A stretch of DNA of 64,000 nucleotides from Pantoea sp. RIT-PI-b (GTDB lineage: Bacteria > Pseudomonadota > Gammaproteobacteria > Enterobacterales > Enterobacteriaceae). The stretch is from positions 1 to 64,000 of the forward strand of contig NZ_LGIS01000018.1 of the NCBI RefSeq assembly GCF_001187905.1, given 5' to 3'. The notes beneath the pieces are model-generated. The model was not told the DNA's origin and ran no database searches. It worked only from the letters and a program-made list of their open reading frames with translations. Positions within the stretch are counted from its first letter, which is position 1; each line of letters begins with the position of its first letter. Shown here piece after piece: positions 34,822 to 43,588 of this stretch. The translations under genes and the position numbers were made by a program.

Positions 34822-35733
34822 ATGCAACTGACTTTTCTCGGCACCGGCGGCGGTGCGCCCAGCCTGCAACGTAATGTCACCGCGATTGCGCTGACGCTGT
34901 CGAAACGCGGCGAAACCTGGCTGTTCGACTGCGGCGAAGCAACGCAGCATCAATACATGCGCTCGGCGCTCAAGCCGGGCAAGCTGGAAAAAATCTTCAT
35001 CACCCATCTGCATGGCGACCACATCTTCGGGCTGCCGGGATTGCTCACCAGCCGTTCGATGGCAGGCATCCCCGAACCGATGACCATTTACGGTCCAGCA
35101 GGTATTCGCCAGTTTATTGAGACGGCGCTCAGTTTAAGTGGCTCTTACACCTCCTATCCGCTGGAAATTGTCGAAATCGAAGCCGGTTTGGTGCTGGATG
35201 ATGGCGAATTTCGTGTTACCGCCTGGCCGATGAATCATGTGATTGAGTGCTTTGGCTATCGCATTGAGCAGCACGACAAGCCGGGCTTCCTTGATGCGCC
35301 GCGTTTGAAAGCAGAAGGCGTACCGCGCGGTCCGTGGTATCAGGATTTAAAAGCAGGCAAGCGCATCCAGCTGGAGGATGGTCGGGAGATCAACGGCGCG
35401 GAGTATCTTGGGCCTGCCACCAAAGGCAAAGTGCTGGCGATATTTGGCGACACCGCGCCCACCGATGTTGCGCTGCAGCTGGCCGCCAATGCGGATGTGA
35501 TGGTGCACGAAACCACGCTGGAAGCGGCGCTGCAGGAGAAAGCCAACGGTCGCGGTCACTCAACCACGATTCAGGCAGCCGAAGTGGCCAAACAATCAGG
35601 CGCTAAGCGCTTGATCGCCACGCATTTCAGCTCGCGCTATTTATCGAAGGATCGGGAAAAACTGCTGGCGGAGTGCCAGTCGGTGTTTGCTGCGACCGAG
35701 CTGGCACATGATTTCGCGGTGTTCGAGGTTTAG
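34822..35733 (+). CDS. rbn: Ribonuclease BN / RNase Z
   Basis: A 303-residue metallo-beta-lactamase-fold nuclease acting on tRNA 3' ends. It has '[20 protein letters not shown]' at the N terminus, the zinc motif 'HLHGDH' (residues 62-67), '[20 protein letters not shown]', 'IFGDTAPTD', 'VHETTLE' and '[20 protein letters not shown]' followed by 'ATHFSSRY'. It aligns along its whole length with E. coli RNase BN (ElaC/Rbn). The ATG at 34822 has AAAGGA at good spacing; the ATG six bases upstream is too close to it. In E. coli rbn is far from gor, so it has been relocated here. An ERIC element precedes it. Confidence 0.94.
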   Translation: MQLTFLGTGGGAPSLQRNVTAIALTLSKRGETWLFDCGEATQHQYMRSALKPGKLEKIFITHLHGDHIFGLPGLLTSRSMAGIPEPMTIYGPAGIRQFIETALSLSGSYTSYPLEIVEIEAGLVLDDGEFRVTAWPMNHVIECFGYRIEQHDKPGFLDAPRLKAEGVPRGPWYQDLKAGKRIQLEDGREINGAEYLGPATKGKVLAIFGDTAPTDVALQLAANADVMVHETTLEAALQEKANGRGHSTTIQAAEVAKQSGAKRLIATHFSSRYLSKDREKLLAECQSVFAATELAHDFAVFEV

Positions 35734-36542
35734 TGCTGTAGCGCCGGATAGGTGAAGAACAGCAGGTGCGTCATGTTGAAAATGAAATGCACGCCGGTGG
35801 CAACCCACAGGCGTCCACTCCAGTGCCACGCCAGACCATAAATCAGCCCGGCCAGCGTGGCGAAGATCATCAGCAGCGGCCCGCCGGGAAAATGCGCTAA
35901 ACCAAACAGCAGCGACGTCAGCAGCAGTGCCGCCACGGCGCCGATGTGCTGGCGCAGGCGCTGCTGCAGATAGCCGCGAAAGAACGCTTCTTCCGCCAGT
36001 GAAACGAAGAACAGGTTCGCCAGCATAAAACTGCCCAGCCACTCCGGCCAGTGCGGCTCAACGGCCAAACCACCTAACTGCACCGCCACGTAGAGCAGCA
36101 GCGGAATCGCCGCCAGCAGCGCCAGCCACAAAATTTTGTAACGCGGCGGAGCGGCCTTGGTGCGAAACAGCTGCGGCAAGCAGATGAGCAACACAAACGG
36201 AATCAGCGCTTTATCGAAGTTGTAGGAGAAGCTGAACGGCAGGCTGAGCGGCCCGGCCTGCACATCTTCAACCTGGCGCGGATTTTTGAAGCCTGGGAAG
36301 AAATGCATAAACAGGCCAATGGCGATAGCGACCAGCGCGGCTTCACTGACCAGCTGAATCCAGCGCGCGCTGTTTTCGACGCGAACCCACGCGATAATGG
36401 CTATTGCGCCGAGCAGCAGCATCGCCGGCCAATCCAGCACATCCTGAAACAGGCCGAGAATCGTGGCCAGCGTGAGCAGCAGTACCGAAAAACGTTTGGC
36501 GGGCGACAGCACAGCGAGCGCGCCAGCCAGAATGATCCACAT
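35730..36542 (-). CDS. CPBP family intramembrane metalloprotease
   Basis: A 270-residue protein with about eight membrane helices. The CPBP (Rce1/CAAX protease-like) motif 1 '[13 protein letters not shown]' lies at about residues 188-200. It is followed by '[15 protein letters not shown]' (motif 2 His) and '[15 protein letters not shown]' (motif 3 His). The Glu-Glu and His ligands are intact, so it should be an active intramembrane peptidase. Substrates are unknown. Its stop overlaps the rbn stop by four bases, tail to tail. It is the downstream neighbour of rlmJ on the same strand (39-base gap) and may be co-transcribed. Confidence 0.88.
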   Translation of the reverse strand: MWIILAGALAVLSPAKRFSVLLLTLATILGLFQDVLDWPAMLLLGAIAIIAWVRVENSARWIQLVSEAALVAIAIGLFMHFFPGFKNPRQVEDVQAGPLSLPFSFSYNFDKALIPFVLLICLPQLFRTKAAPPRYKILWLALLAAIPLLLYVAVQLGGLAVEPHWPEWLGSFMLANLFFVSLAEEAFFRGYLQQRLRQHIGAVAALLLTSLLFGLAHFPGGPLLMIFATLAGLIYGLAWHWSGRLWVATGVHFIFNMTHLLFFTYPALQH

Positions 36543-36581
36543 GATAATTATCCTATTTGGCTGGCAACGCCGTGAGCGAAC

Positions 36582-37424
36582 TTACTCTGGCACGATCTGC
36601 GTAACGCTGAAGTGACCGGTGCCGGCTGGCACCAGCTTTTGATGCAGCCACGGCAGCAGCTCTTCCATCTGTGCTTTGAGCTTCCACGGCGGATTAATGA
36701 CGATCATGCCGGAGGCGGTCATGCCGCGCTGATCGCTGTCCGGACGTACCGCCAGCTCAATCTGCAGAATGTTGCGGATATTAGTGGCCTGCAGATCTTT
36801 AACCATGTGCTTGATCTGCTGACGCATTACCACCGGATACCACAGCGCGAACACGCCGGTGGCGAAGCGCTTGTGGCCTTCCTGAATGCCTTTCACCACA
36901 TCCTGATAATCGCTTTTCATCTCATATGGCGGATCGATCAGAATCAGACCGCGACGGCTCAGCGGCGGCAGCTTGGCTTTCAGCTGCTGGTAGCCATCGC
37001 CACGCGCCACGCGCGCGCGCGAATCTTTGCTGAACTCGGTGCGCAGCAACGGATAATCGCTGGAGTGCAGCTCGGTCAGCTCCATCTTGTCCTCTTCACG
37101 CAGCAGGAAGCGGGCAATCAACGGTGAACCGGGATAATACTTTAAGGTGCCGTGTGGGTTGAGGTTACGCACCGCCGAAAGATACGGCTTCAGCAGCTCA
37201 GGCACATCCGGCTGCTGCCAGATACGGCCAATGCCTTCCAGATATTCACCGGTACGCTCGGCGTGCTCACCGCTCAGCAGGTAACGTCCGGCACCGGCAT
37301 GGGTATCCAGATAGAGGAAAGGTTTCTCCTTCTCCATCAGGGCGGTGAGGATCAGGCTTTCAACGGTGTGTTTCAGCACGTCGGCATGGTTGCCGGCATG
37401 AAAACTGTGGCGATAACTCAGCAT
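36582..37424 (-). CDS. rlmJ: 23S rRNA (adenine-2030-N6)-methyltransferase
   Basis: A 280-residue SAM-dependent enzyme that methylates A2030 of 23S rRNA. It begins 'MLSYRHSFHAGNHADVLKH' as in E. coli RlmJ (YhiR). The SAM-binding 'LDTHAGAGRY' and catalytic 'DPPYE' (residues 164-168) follow. Length equals the family. The ribosome binding site is modest. Confidence 0.96.
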   Translation of the reverse strand: MLSYRHSFHAGNHADVLKHTVESLILTALMEKEKPFLYLDTHAGAGRYLLSGEHAERTGEYLEGIGRIWQQPDVPELLKPYLSAVRNLNPHGTLKYYPGSPLIARFLLREEDKMELTELHSSDYPLLRTEFSKDSRARVARGDGYQQLKAKLPPLSRRGLILIDPPYEMKSDYQDVVKGIQEGHKRFATGVFALWYPVVMRQQIKHMVKDLQATNIRNILQIELAVRPDSDQRGMTASGMIVINPPWKLKAQMEELLPWLHQKLVPAGTGHFSVTQIVPE

Positions 37425-37754
37425 AAAAGAGAGGGGTCCGCGGTTGGATCAAAGGGAGTCAATACATCGTGTGTGGCGCGATTATAGCCGTGCTGGGTAA
37501 AAATTGCTGACGTTTTGCGAGACGCTTAAGTTTTGCGACAAAGCGTCGCTATAGCGGGTTGCGACTTGCCTGGTTATCAGCGAATATTCCTAAGGAAAAT
37601 TCCTTACTCGAATTTCATCCATAGATTAAGTAAGTTAGTCTGCGCTAAACCAAGCGGTCATAAGCCAAATGCCAGAGAGTCTGGCAGGAAACTTTCCGGT
37701 TAAGGCCGTATAATTTTTTGCTTCAAGCATCTCTAACAACTCCTGGTGAAAATA
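37425..37754. other. Intergenic region between rlmJ and the lipoprotein gene
   Basis: This divergent promoter region has no gene or recognised repeat. AT-rich segments suitable for -10 elements occur near 37706-37715 (GTATAATTTTTT). It presumably drives rlmJ leftwards and the lipoprotein gene rightwards. Confidence 0.4.
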
Positions 37755-38204
37755 ATGAAAAAAATGACTGGTATCGCGGTGGCAAGCCTGTTGGTACTGA
37801 CGGGCTGCGCGAAACAACAACCCGTTCATAGTTTGGTCACACCGCCAACTGCGGACGAGCAGCCTGCTGCGCAAAATGCGCCAGAGCAGCAAGGTACTCC
37901 TTTTGTGGCTTCCGCACCGGCTCAGCCAGCAAGCGCCTCATTTAGTGATGACCGTGCCAGCAACATTCAGCAGTGCCGCAAAGAGCTCGACGCGATGCGC
38001 CTTTATAGCCAGGCCTCGTATGACAGCTATCAAGCCGAATTCCAGAAAATCGGCGCCCAGACCAATAAATATCTGCAAATTAAAGATTCAATTGGCGCGG
38101 ATATTAACGATTTAGTGATGCCACGTTATCAGTTCCAGATTCGTGAGTTGTGTTTCCGTATTAAGACTCGTCTGTCACAGCTGATTATTCGCCAGGCCGG
38201 TTAA
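37755..38204 (+). CDS. Lipoprotein of unknown function
   Basis: A 149-residue lipoprotein. The signal MKKMTGIAVASLLVLTGC has a lipobox LVLTGC (lipidated Cys at residue 18). After it comes a low-complexity Pro/Ala/Gln linker (to about residue 70). The C-terminal helical domain has two Cys ('IQQCRKELDAMRLYSQASY' and 'RELCFRIKTRLSQLI'), possibly disulphide-linked. Ala-Lys after the lipid Cys does not signal inner-membrane retention, so outer-membrane placement is likely. I do not recognise the family. It lies in a position of the gor-prlC block where E. coli has no gene. A strong terminator follows at 38263. Confidence 0.82.
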   Translation: MKKMTGIAVASLLVLTGCAKQQPVHSLVTPPTADEQPAAQNAPEQQGTPFVASAPAQPASASFSDDRASNIQQCRKELDAMRLYSQASYDSYQAEFQKIGAQTNKYLQIKDSIGADINDLVMPRYQFQIRELCFRIKTRLSQLIIRQAG

Positions 38205-38232
38205 CACGCGCGTTCTTAATCATACCCGCGAA

Positions 38233-38256
38233 GTAGCAGCGCGATATTTCGCGCGC
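38233..38256. repeat. Single REP unit, family 2
   Basis: GTAGCAGCGCGATATTTCGC followed by GCGC: a GTAG tetranucleotide and a hairpin like the units at 7804 and 16425, here as a single copy. Confidence 0.6.
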
Positions 38257-38262
38257 AGGATG

Positions 38263-38301
38263 GGCTTCATCTCTATTTTATCCATAGAGATGAAGCCTTT
38301 T
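38263..38301 (+). terminator. Intrinsic terminator of the lipoprotein gene
   Basis: GGCTTCATCTCTAT, loop TTTATCC, ATAGAGATGAAGCC, then TTTTG. The 14-pair stem is perfect. It lies just upstream of the next gene's ribosome binding site, so it may also act as a leader structure for that gene. Confidence 0.85.
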
Positions 38302-38331
38302 GTGTTCTTAAGGCTGCCTCAGGAGATTGTG

Positions 38332-39222
38332 ATGACACAGCGTCATCTGCCCGTTGTCCTTTTCATCACCGCACTATTATCCCCGGCGCTGGCTTGCGCG
38401 GCTTCTGAAGAGGAGATGCTGCACGCCTTTGGCGATGCCGCACGCACGCTACCTCCTGTACCAGTCCAAAAGCCAAAACCGCAGTTACCGCCGGTAGCAA
38501 AACCGGTCGCCAGGCCTGTCGTCCATGCAGCCGATCAGAGAGAAGTGAAGCAATTGCGCGCCCGCATCAGCGAGCTGGAAAAGCAATTGGCGGCCAGGCA
38601 GACCAGGAGTGACGCCAGCACGATCGCGGCACCGCAAAGTGATGCCGAACGTGATGGCTATACGCTGGGCCAATCCATCGCCAGCAATGCCGTCGCGCAG
38701 CTGCAAATGGTAAAAGATGTCGGTCTCGACATCAGCATGGATCAGTTGATCGCTGGCGTAACCACGCAGTTGAAAACCGGCACCTCGGCGCTAAGCAGTA
38801 AAGAGATGGCGCAGCGTTATGCCACGATGCAGGCGTCGATCAATAAAGGGATGAGTGCGCTAATTGCCAAAGGCTATGCGCAGCTGAATCAGCAGCTAGA
38901 GAAGCGCAAGGCGCTGCGGGCAGAAAACGGTATGCACTGGTTTGCGGTGAAATCGGTGCAATCGAAGCTCATTCCTGACCAGCCGGTAGAACTTAACGTA
39001 AAAGTCAGCACCTTGAGCGGCAAAGTCATTAACAATTTTGCGGATGATAACGTGCCCTTTGATAATCATCTGCCGCCGCTGATGCATGACGGCATGTCGC
39101 TCACCGGTAAAGGGGGCGAAGTGGAAGGCTGGGCGCTGGCCAAAGATATCTTTGAGCGTGAACCATTGCCGCCGTGGGTGGCGCCCTACGATGTCATCCA
39201 TTATCAGCTCGCGATTAAATAA
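38332..39222 (+). CDS. Exported FKBP-like protein with FKBP_N domain and degenerate C-terminal domain
   Basis: A 296-residue periplasmic protein. The signal peptide (to about residue 24, ...LACA-ASEEE) is followed by a Pro/Lys-rich segment, a coiled coil ('EVKQLRARISELEKQLAAR'), then an FKBP_N-like domain ('DGYTLGQSIASNAVAQLQMV', about 107-126, on to about 190). The C-terminal part ('VELNVKVSTLSGKVINNF', 'HDGMSLTGKGGEVEGWALAK', 'PYDVIHYQLAI') follows the FKBP pattern of FkpA. It lacks the usual active-site Tyr/Asp/Phe context, so isomerase activity is doubtful; a chaperone role is possible. The ATG at 38332 has CAGGAG upstream. Its neighbours are the lipoprotein and prlC. Confidence 0.75.
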   Translation: MTQRHLPVVLFITALLSPALACAASEEEMLHAFGDAARTLPPVPVQKPKPQLPPVAKPVARPVVHAADQREVKQLRARISELEKQLAARQTRSDASTIAAPQSDAERDGYTLGQSIASNAVAQLQMVKDVGLDISMDQLIAGVTTQLKTGTSALSSKEMAQRYATMQASINKGMSALIAKGYAQLNQQLEKRKALRAENGMHWFAVKSVQSKLIPDQPVELNVKVSTLSGKVINNFADDNVPFDNHLPPLMHDGMSLTGKGGEVEGWALAKDIFEREPLPPWVAPYDVIHYQLAIK

Positions 39223-39227
39223 TCTTC

Positions 39228-39252
39228 AGCCTGCCTTCTGGCGGGCTTTTCT
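39228..39252 (+). terminator. Intrinsic terminator of the FKBP-like gene
   Basis: AGCCTGC, loop CTTCTG, GCGGGCT, then TTTCTT. The stem has seven pairs including one G-T. Confidence 0.75.
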
Positions 39253-39362
39253 TCGCTAGTCCATCCTTAGTGGCATTGATTTTCATGCCATCAAGCCGCA
39301 TGTTAGTAAAATTGTGTCGCGCGAGAGTTCGCGCGCAACTTCATCATGAAAGGACTGCGCTT

Positions 39363-41405
39363 ATGACCAATCCGTTACTCACGCCTTTTTCGCTTCCGCC
39401 GTTTTCTGCCATCAAACCTGAACATGTGGTTCCAGCGGTTACCGAAGCGCTGAACGACTGCCGCGCAGCGGTGGAACGCGTAGTGGCGCAAGGCGCGCCC
39501 TACACATGGAATAATCTGGTTCAGCCGCTGGCTGAAGTGGACGATCGCTTAGGTCGCCTGTTCTCGCCGGTCAGCCACCTCAATTCAGTGAAAAATAGCC
39601 CGGAACTGCGTGAAGCTTACGAGCAAACGCTGCCGCTGCTCTCCGAGTACAGCACCTGGGTTGGCCAGCACGAAGGTTTGTATCAGGCATATCGCAACCT
39701 GAAAGAGGGCGATAGCTACGCGGGCCTCGATACTGCGCAGCAGAAAGCGGTGGATAACAGCCTGCGTGATTTCGAGTTGTCCGGTATCGGCCTCGATAAA
39801 GCGAAACAGAAGCGCTATGGCGAAATCGCTGCGCGTCTGTCTGAGCTGGGCTCGACGTATAGCAACAACGTGCTTGATGCCACCATGGGCTGGAGCAAGC
39901 TGGTGACCGATGAAGCCGATCTGGCGGGCATGCCGGAGAGCGCGCTGGCCGCAGCCAAAGCGCAGGCCGAAGCCAAAGAGCAACAGGGCTGGCTGCTGAC
40001 GCTGGATATCCCAAGCTATCTGCCGGTCATGACCTATTGCGATAACGCCGCGCTGCGTGAAGAGCTGTATCGCGCCTATTCAACGCGTGCGTCCGAGCAG
40101 GGCCCGAATGCCGGCAAATGGGACAATGGTCCGGTGATGGCGGAAGAGCTGGCGCTGCGCCACGAACTGGCTCAGCTGCTGGGCTTCGACTCCTACGCTG
40201 ACAAATCGCTGGCCACTAAAATGGCGGAAAATCCGGCGCAGGTTATTGAGTTCCTTACCGATCTGGCGAAACGTGCGCGTCCGCAGGGCGAAAAAGAGCT
40301 GGCTCAGCTGCGCGCCTTCGCCAAAAAAGAGTTCGGCGTCGACGAGATGAATCCGTGGGATTTGACCTACTACGGCGAAAAGCAGAAACAGCATCTCTAC
40401 ACCATCAGCGATGAGCAGCTACGTCCTTACTTCCCGGAAGCGCGCGCGGTAAGCGGCCTGTTTGAGGTGGTAAAACGCATCTACGGCATTACTGCCAAAG
40501 AGCGCAAAGACGTGGATGTTTACCATCCGGACGTACGCTTCTTCGATCTGTTCGACGAAAGCGGCGAACTGCGCGGCAGCTTCTATCTCGACCTGTATGC
40601 GCGCGAACACAAGCGCGGCGGTGCGTGGATGGACGATTGTGTGGGGCAGATGCGTAAAGCCGATGGCAGCCTGCAGAAGCCGGTGGCGTATCTCACCTGT
40701 AACTTCAACCGTCCGCTGCAGGGCAAACCGGCGCTGTTCACGCATGATGAAGTGATCACGCTGTTCCACGAATTTGGTCATGGTCTGCATCACATGCTGA
40801 CGCGCATCGAAACGCCGGGCGTATCCGGTATCAGCGGTGTGCCGTGGGATGCCGTGGAGCTGCCGAGCCAGTTTATGGAGAACTGGTGCTGGGAGCCGGA
40901 AGCGCTGGCGTTTATCTCCGGCCACTATGAAACCGGCGAACCGCTGCCGAAGGAACTGCTGGATAAAATGCTGGCGGCGAAAAACTATCAGGCGGCGCTG
41001 TTTATCCTGCGTCAGCTGGAGTTCGGCCTGTTCGATTTCCGCCTGCATACCGAGTTCGATCCGGCGAAAGGCGCGCAAATCCTCGAAACCCTGCGTGAAG
41101 TGAAGAAGCAGGTTGCCGTGGTGCCAAGCCCGGAGTGGGGCCGCTTCCCGCACGCCTTCAGCCACGTGTTCGCCGGCGGTTATGCGGCAGGTTACTACAG
41201 CTATCTGTGGGCCGATGTGCTGGCTGCCGATGCCTATTCGCGCTTCGAAGAAGAGGGCATTTTCAACCGTCAGACTGGTCAGTCGTTCCTCGACAACATC
41301 CTGACGCGTGGCGGTTCTGAAGAGCCAATGGAGCTGTTCAAACGCTTCCGTGGCCGTGAACCACAGCTCGATGCGATGCTGGAACACTACGGAATTCAGG
41401 GATAA
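39363..41405 (+). CDS. prlC: Oligopeptidase A
   Basis: A 680-residue cytosolic M3 zinc metallopeptidase that degrades small peptides and released signal peptides. The zinc motif HEFGH is at residues 469-473, as in E. coli. The third ligand region '[17 protein letters not shown]' and '[20 protein letters not shown]' follow. The start '[17 protein letters not shown]' agrees with E. coli PrlC. A hairpin (CGCGCGA, GAGT, TCGCGCG at 39318-39335) lies in the short leader. rsmJ follows eight bases downstream, so the two form an operon, as in E. coli. Confidence 0.97.
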   Translation: MTNPLLTPFSLPPFSAIKPEHVVPAVTEALNDCRAAVERVVAQGAPYTWNNLVQPLAEVDDRLGRLFSPVSHLNSVKNSPELREAYEQTLPLLSEYSTWVGQHEGLYQAYRNLKEGDSYAGLDTAQQKAVDNSLRDFELSGIGLDKAKQKRYGEIAARLSELGSTYSNNVLDATMGWSKLVTDEADLAGMPESALAAAKAQAEAKEQQGWLLTLDIPSYLPVMTYCDNAALREELYRAYSTRASEQGPNAGKWDNGPVMAEELALRHELAQLLGFDSYADKSLATKMAENPAQVIEFLTDLAKRARPQGEKELAQLRAFAKKEFGVDEMNPWDLTYYGEKQKQHLYTISDEQLRPYFPEARAVSGLFEVVKRIYGITAKERKDVDVYHPDVRFFDLFDESGELRGSFYLDLYAREHKRGGAWMDDCVGQMRKADGSLQKPVAYLTCNFNRPLQGKPALFTHDEVITLFHEFGHGLHHMLTRIETPGVSGISGVPWDAVELPSQFMENWCWEPEALAFISGHYETGEPLPKELLDKMLAAKNYQAALFILRQLEFGLFDFRLHTEFDPAKGAQILETLREVKKQVAVVPSPEWGRFPHAFSHVFAGGYAAGYYSYLWADVLAADAYSRFEEEGIFNRQTGQSFLDNILTRGGSEEPMELFKRFRGREPQLDAMLEHYGIQG

Positions 41406-41413
41406 GCCGGCTT

Positions 41414-42163
41414 GTGAAAATTGGTTTAATCGATGAATCAGGCGCCGGAGACGGCGCCTTATTACATTTGGCTGAGCGCTGGGGCCTGCAGCAGGACGTT
41501 CAGGCGACCATGGCGCTGGTGTTAACGCAGCAGCACCTTGAACTGCGTAAGCTGGATGAGCCGAAACTGGGCGGCATCTTTGTGGATTTCGTGTCGGGTG
41601 CGATGGCGCATCGGCGTAAGTTTGGTGGCGGTCGCGGCGAAGCGGTGGCGAAAGCAGTCGGCATCAAAAGTGGTTATCTGCCTGAGGTGATTGATGCGAC
41701 GGCCGGATTAGGGCGCGATGCCTTTGTGCTGGCGGCGCTCGGTTGTCGTGTGCGTATGCTAGAGCGGCATCCGGTGGTGGCGGCGTTGCTGGAGGATGGT
41801 TTGCGTCGTGGCTACGAGGATGCAGAGATTGGCGGCTGGCTGCGCGATCGCCTTACGCTACTGCATGTCGTTAGCCAACAGGCACTGAGCGAGATCACTC
41901 CCGCACCGGATGTGGTGTATCTCGATCCGATGTATCCGCATCGGCAGAAAAGCGCGATGGTAAAGAAAGAGATGCGCGTGTTTCAGTCGCTGGTGGGGCC
42001 CGATCAAGATGCTGATGCGCTGCTGGAACCGGCGCGCCGACTGGCGAAGAAGCGTATCGTGGTGAAGCGTCCGGACTACGCGCCGCCGCTAGCGGGCGTG
42101 GTGACACAAGATGCGGTGGTGACTAAAAGCCATCGTTTTGATATTTATCCGCCGCTGGCGTAG
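41414..42163 (+). CDS. rsmJ: 16S rRNA (guanine-1516-N2)-methyltransferase
   Basis: A 249-residue SAM-dependent enzyme that methylates G1516 of 16S rRNA. It matches E. coli RsmJ (YhiQ) throughout, for example '[20 protein letters not shown]', '[20 protein letters not shown]', '[20 protein letters not shown]' and the catalytic '[13 protein letters not shown]'. The start is GTG at 41414, eight bases after prlC, implying coupling. In E. coli dtpB lies between rsmJ and uspA; it is absent here and a REP pair stands instead. Confidence 0.96.
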   Translation: MKIGLIDESGAGDGALLHLAERWGLQQDVQATMALVLTQQHLELRKLDEPKLGGIFVDFVSGAMAHRRKFGGGRGEAVAKAVGIKSGYLPEVIDATAGLGRDAFVLAALGCRVRMLERHPVVAALLEDGLRRGYEDAEIGGWLRDRLTLLHVVSQQALSEITPAPDVVYLDPMYPHRQKSAMVKKEMRVFQSLVGPDQDADALLEPARRLAKKRIVVKRPDYAPPLAGVVTQDAVVTKSHRFDIYPPLA

Positions 42164-42182
42164 ATCGTGCGGGCATGAAAAA

Positions 42183-42238
42183 GGTCGGCATTCATGCCGA
42201 CCCTACGAATTGTCAGGTCAGCATTCACGCTGACCTGA
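42183..42238. repeat. REP pair, family 1
   Basis: GGTCGGCATTCATGCCGACC plus CTACG, then AGGTCAGCATTCACGCTGAC plus CT. The arms differ from the other copies yet pair perfectly. It lies between convergent rsmJ and uspA. Confidence 0.78.
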
Positions 42239-42242
42239 TCAA

Positions 42243-42680
42243 TTATTCTTCGTCTTCATCGCGCAGCGGCACGATTAACATGTCGATATGCACGGTATTA
42301 ATCAACTGGCGTGCTGAGGACATCAGCTTGCTCCAGAAGTCCTGATGGTGGCCACATACCACCAAATCCACGTCATATTTCTTAATCGCATCCACCAGCA
42401 CCTGGCCGAGATCGCCGCTGCCACTCAAGGTTTCACTGATTGGATAGCCGGCATTGATCGAAAGCTCTTTCAGCGCGGTGTGCGTCTCTTCAGAAATACG
42501 CTTCTGCATGTCACCCAGATTAACGTCAATCAGCCCGGTGTAGAGGTCTGAATAGTTCACATCAACGTGGATCAGCGAGATTTTCGCGTCGTAAGGGCGG
42601 GCCAGCGAAACGGCTTTATCAACCAGCAACTGGCTTTCCGGGGAAAGGTCTACTGCAATCAGGATGTGTTTATAAGCCAT
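42243..42680 (-). CDS. uspA: Universal stress protein A
   Basis: A 145-residue cytoplasmic stress protein. It begins '[20 protein letters not shown]' and contains '[12 protein letters not shown]'-like and '[20 protein letters not shown]' blocks close to E. coli UspA. UspA-type proteins lack the ATP-binding Gly motif and dimerise; they promote survival in growth arrest. AAGGAG is placed well before the ATG. uspB is divergent, as in E. coli. Confidence 0.95.
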   Translation of the reverse strand: MAYKHILIAVDLSPESQLLVDKAVSLARPYDAKISLIHVDVNYSDLYTGLIDVNLGDMQKRISEETHTALKELSINAGYPISETLSGSGDLGQVLVDAIKKYDVDLVVCGHHQDFWSKLMSSARQLINTVHIDMLIVPLRDEDEE

Positions 42681-43097
42681 GATAAAACTCCTTTCTCAAG
42701 ATTCGGGGCAATCTTCCTGCTTTCACGGTAGGCGGTTCCTTTGCGCGAGACGGCGATGAAGCGCCACCAACCACTATTTCAGCCTTGCAGGCGGTTTTTG
42801 TTATGCCCTGAGTATAGCCAGAGTTGTTAACAAATGCTGCAAGCGAAAGTCCGCTTGTGAGGAAGATCAAGCGTTATCGGCTTTTTCACTCGCCCCGAAC
42901 GAAAATCATCGCTGGAAAAAAATTGAACAGATCTCCTACACTGAAAATAAGTGCCACTGCCGTATGAGTCGCGCACTCAGGTTCGCATAACAACAATGCA
43001 ATCGGAATCATTCAGTGGCTGGTTTATTTCCCGTGCGGCGTCTACAGCAATTCCCCGCTGCGTTCGACGTCGTTGCGGCTCCAGCCGGGAGGGGAAC
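42681..43097. other. Divergent uspA-uspB regulatory region
   Basis: A 417-base gap without a credible gene. It should hold the uspA promoter and the uspB promoter (sigma-S dependent in E. coli). Frames that extend uspB upstream are not protein-like. I could not place promoter elements securely. Confidence 0.5.
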
Positions 43098-43433
43098 ATG
43101 ATCAGCACTATCGCGCTTTTTTGGGCTCTGTGTGTGGTTTGTCTGGTGAATATGGCGCGCTACTTCTCTTCTTTGCGCTCACTATTGGCCGTTTTGCGCG
43201 GTTGCGATCCGCTGTTATATCAATACGTGGATGGCGCGGGGTTCTTTACCTCGCACGGGCAGCCGAGCAAGCAGGTGCGGCTGGTGCGCTATATCTGGGA
43301 TAAGCGCTATCACGATCATCATGACGACGAATTTATTCGCCGCTGTGAGCGCGTGCGCGGTCAGTTCGTGCTGACCAGCGGGCTCTGTTTTTTGGTGGTG
43401 GTCAGCCTGATTGCGATGGCAATCTGGCAATAA
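43098..43433 (+). CDS. uspB: Universal stress protein B
   Basis: A 111-residue inner-membrane protein with a helix at each end ('[20 protein letters not shown]' and '[20 protein letters not shown]') and a soluble middle including '[20 protein letters not shown]' followed by '[17 protein letters not shown]'. It matches E. coli UspB, needed for ethanol resistance in stationary phase. The start at 43098 follows GAGGGGAAC. Length equals the family. Confidence 0.95.
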   Translation: MISTIALFWALCVVCLVNMARYFSSLRSLLAVLRGCDPLLYQYVDGAGFFTSHGQPSKQVRLVRYIWDKRYHDHHDDEFIRRCERVRGQFVLTSGLCFLVVVSLIAMAIWQ

Positions 43434-43457
43434 AAAAGGGCGACATCGCTGTCGCCC
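43432..43457 (-). terminator. Intrinsic terminator for pitA (minus strand)
   Basis: On the minus strand: GGGCGAC, loop AGCGAT, GTCGCCC, then TTTTTTA. On the plus strand the hairpin follows uspB but lacks a T-run. So it best serves leftward transcripts from pitA that cross the ERIC element. Confidence 0.8.
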
Positions 43458-43459
43458 TC

Positions 43460-43585
43460 ATACCCGTCATACTTCGACTTGCAGCAGCGTTAGCTGCGTG
43501 TGTTCGCCCCAGTCACTTACTTCAGTAAGCTCCTGGGGACCTCACCCACTTGCTGCCTTCCTGCAATTCGAATTATTTAGGGTAT
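43460..43585. repeat. ERIC element
   Basis: It begins ATACCCGTCATACTTCGAC and ends TTCGAATTATTTAGGGTAT. The core is CCCCAGTCACTTACTTCAG followed by TAAGCTCCTGGGG, the target of classical ERIC primers. It lies between convergent uspB and pitA. Confidence 0.92.
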
Positions 43586-43588
43586 CTA

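Noticed and set aside
40419..41387. 322-residue frame antisense to prlC
   Set aside because: It lies fully inside the coding region of oligopeptidase A and lacks motifs.
42164..42242. dtpB peptide transporter gene expected between rsmJ and uspA
   Set aside because: The gap is only 79 bases and is filled by a REP pair; the gene is absent here.
42951..43097. N-terminal extension of uspB
   Set aside because: The upstream in-frame sequence is Arg/Ser-rich and unlike UspB; the start at 43098 has a good ribosome binding site and matches E. coli length.
43438..43457. Terminator of uspB on the plus strand
   Set aside because: The T-run lies only on the minus-strand side, so I assign the hairpin to leftward transcription from pitA.
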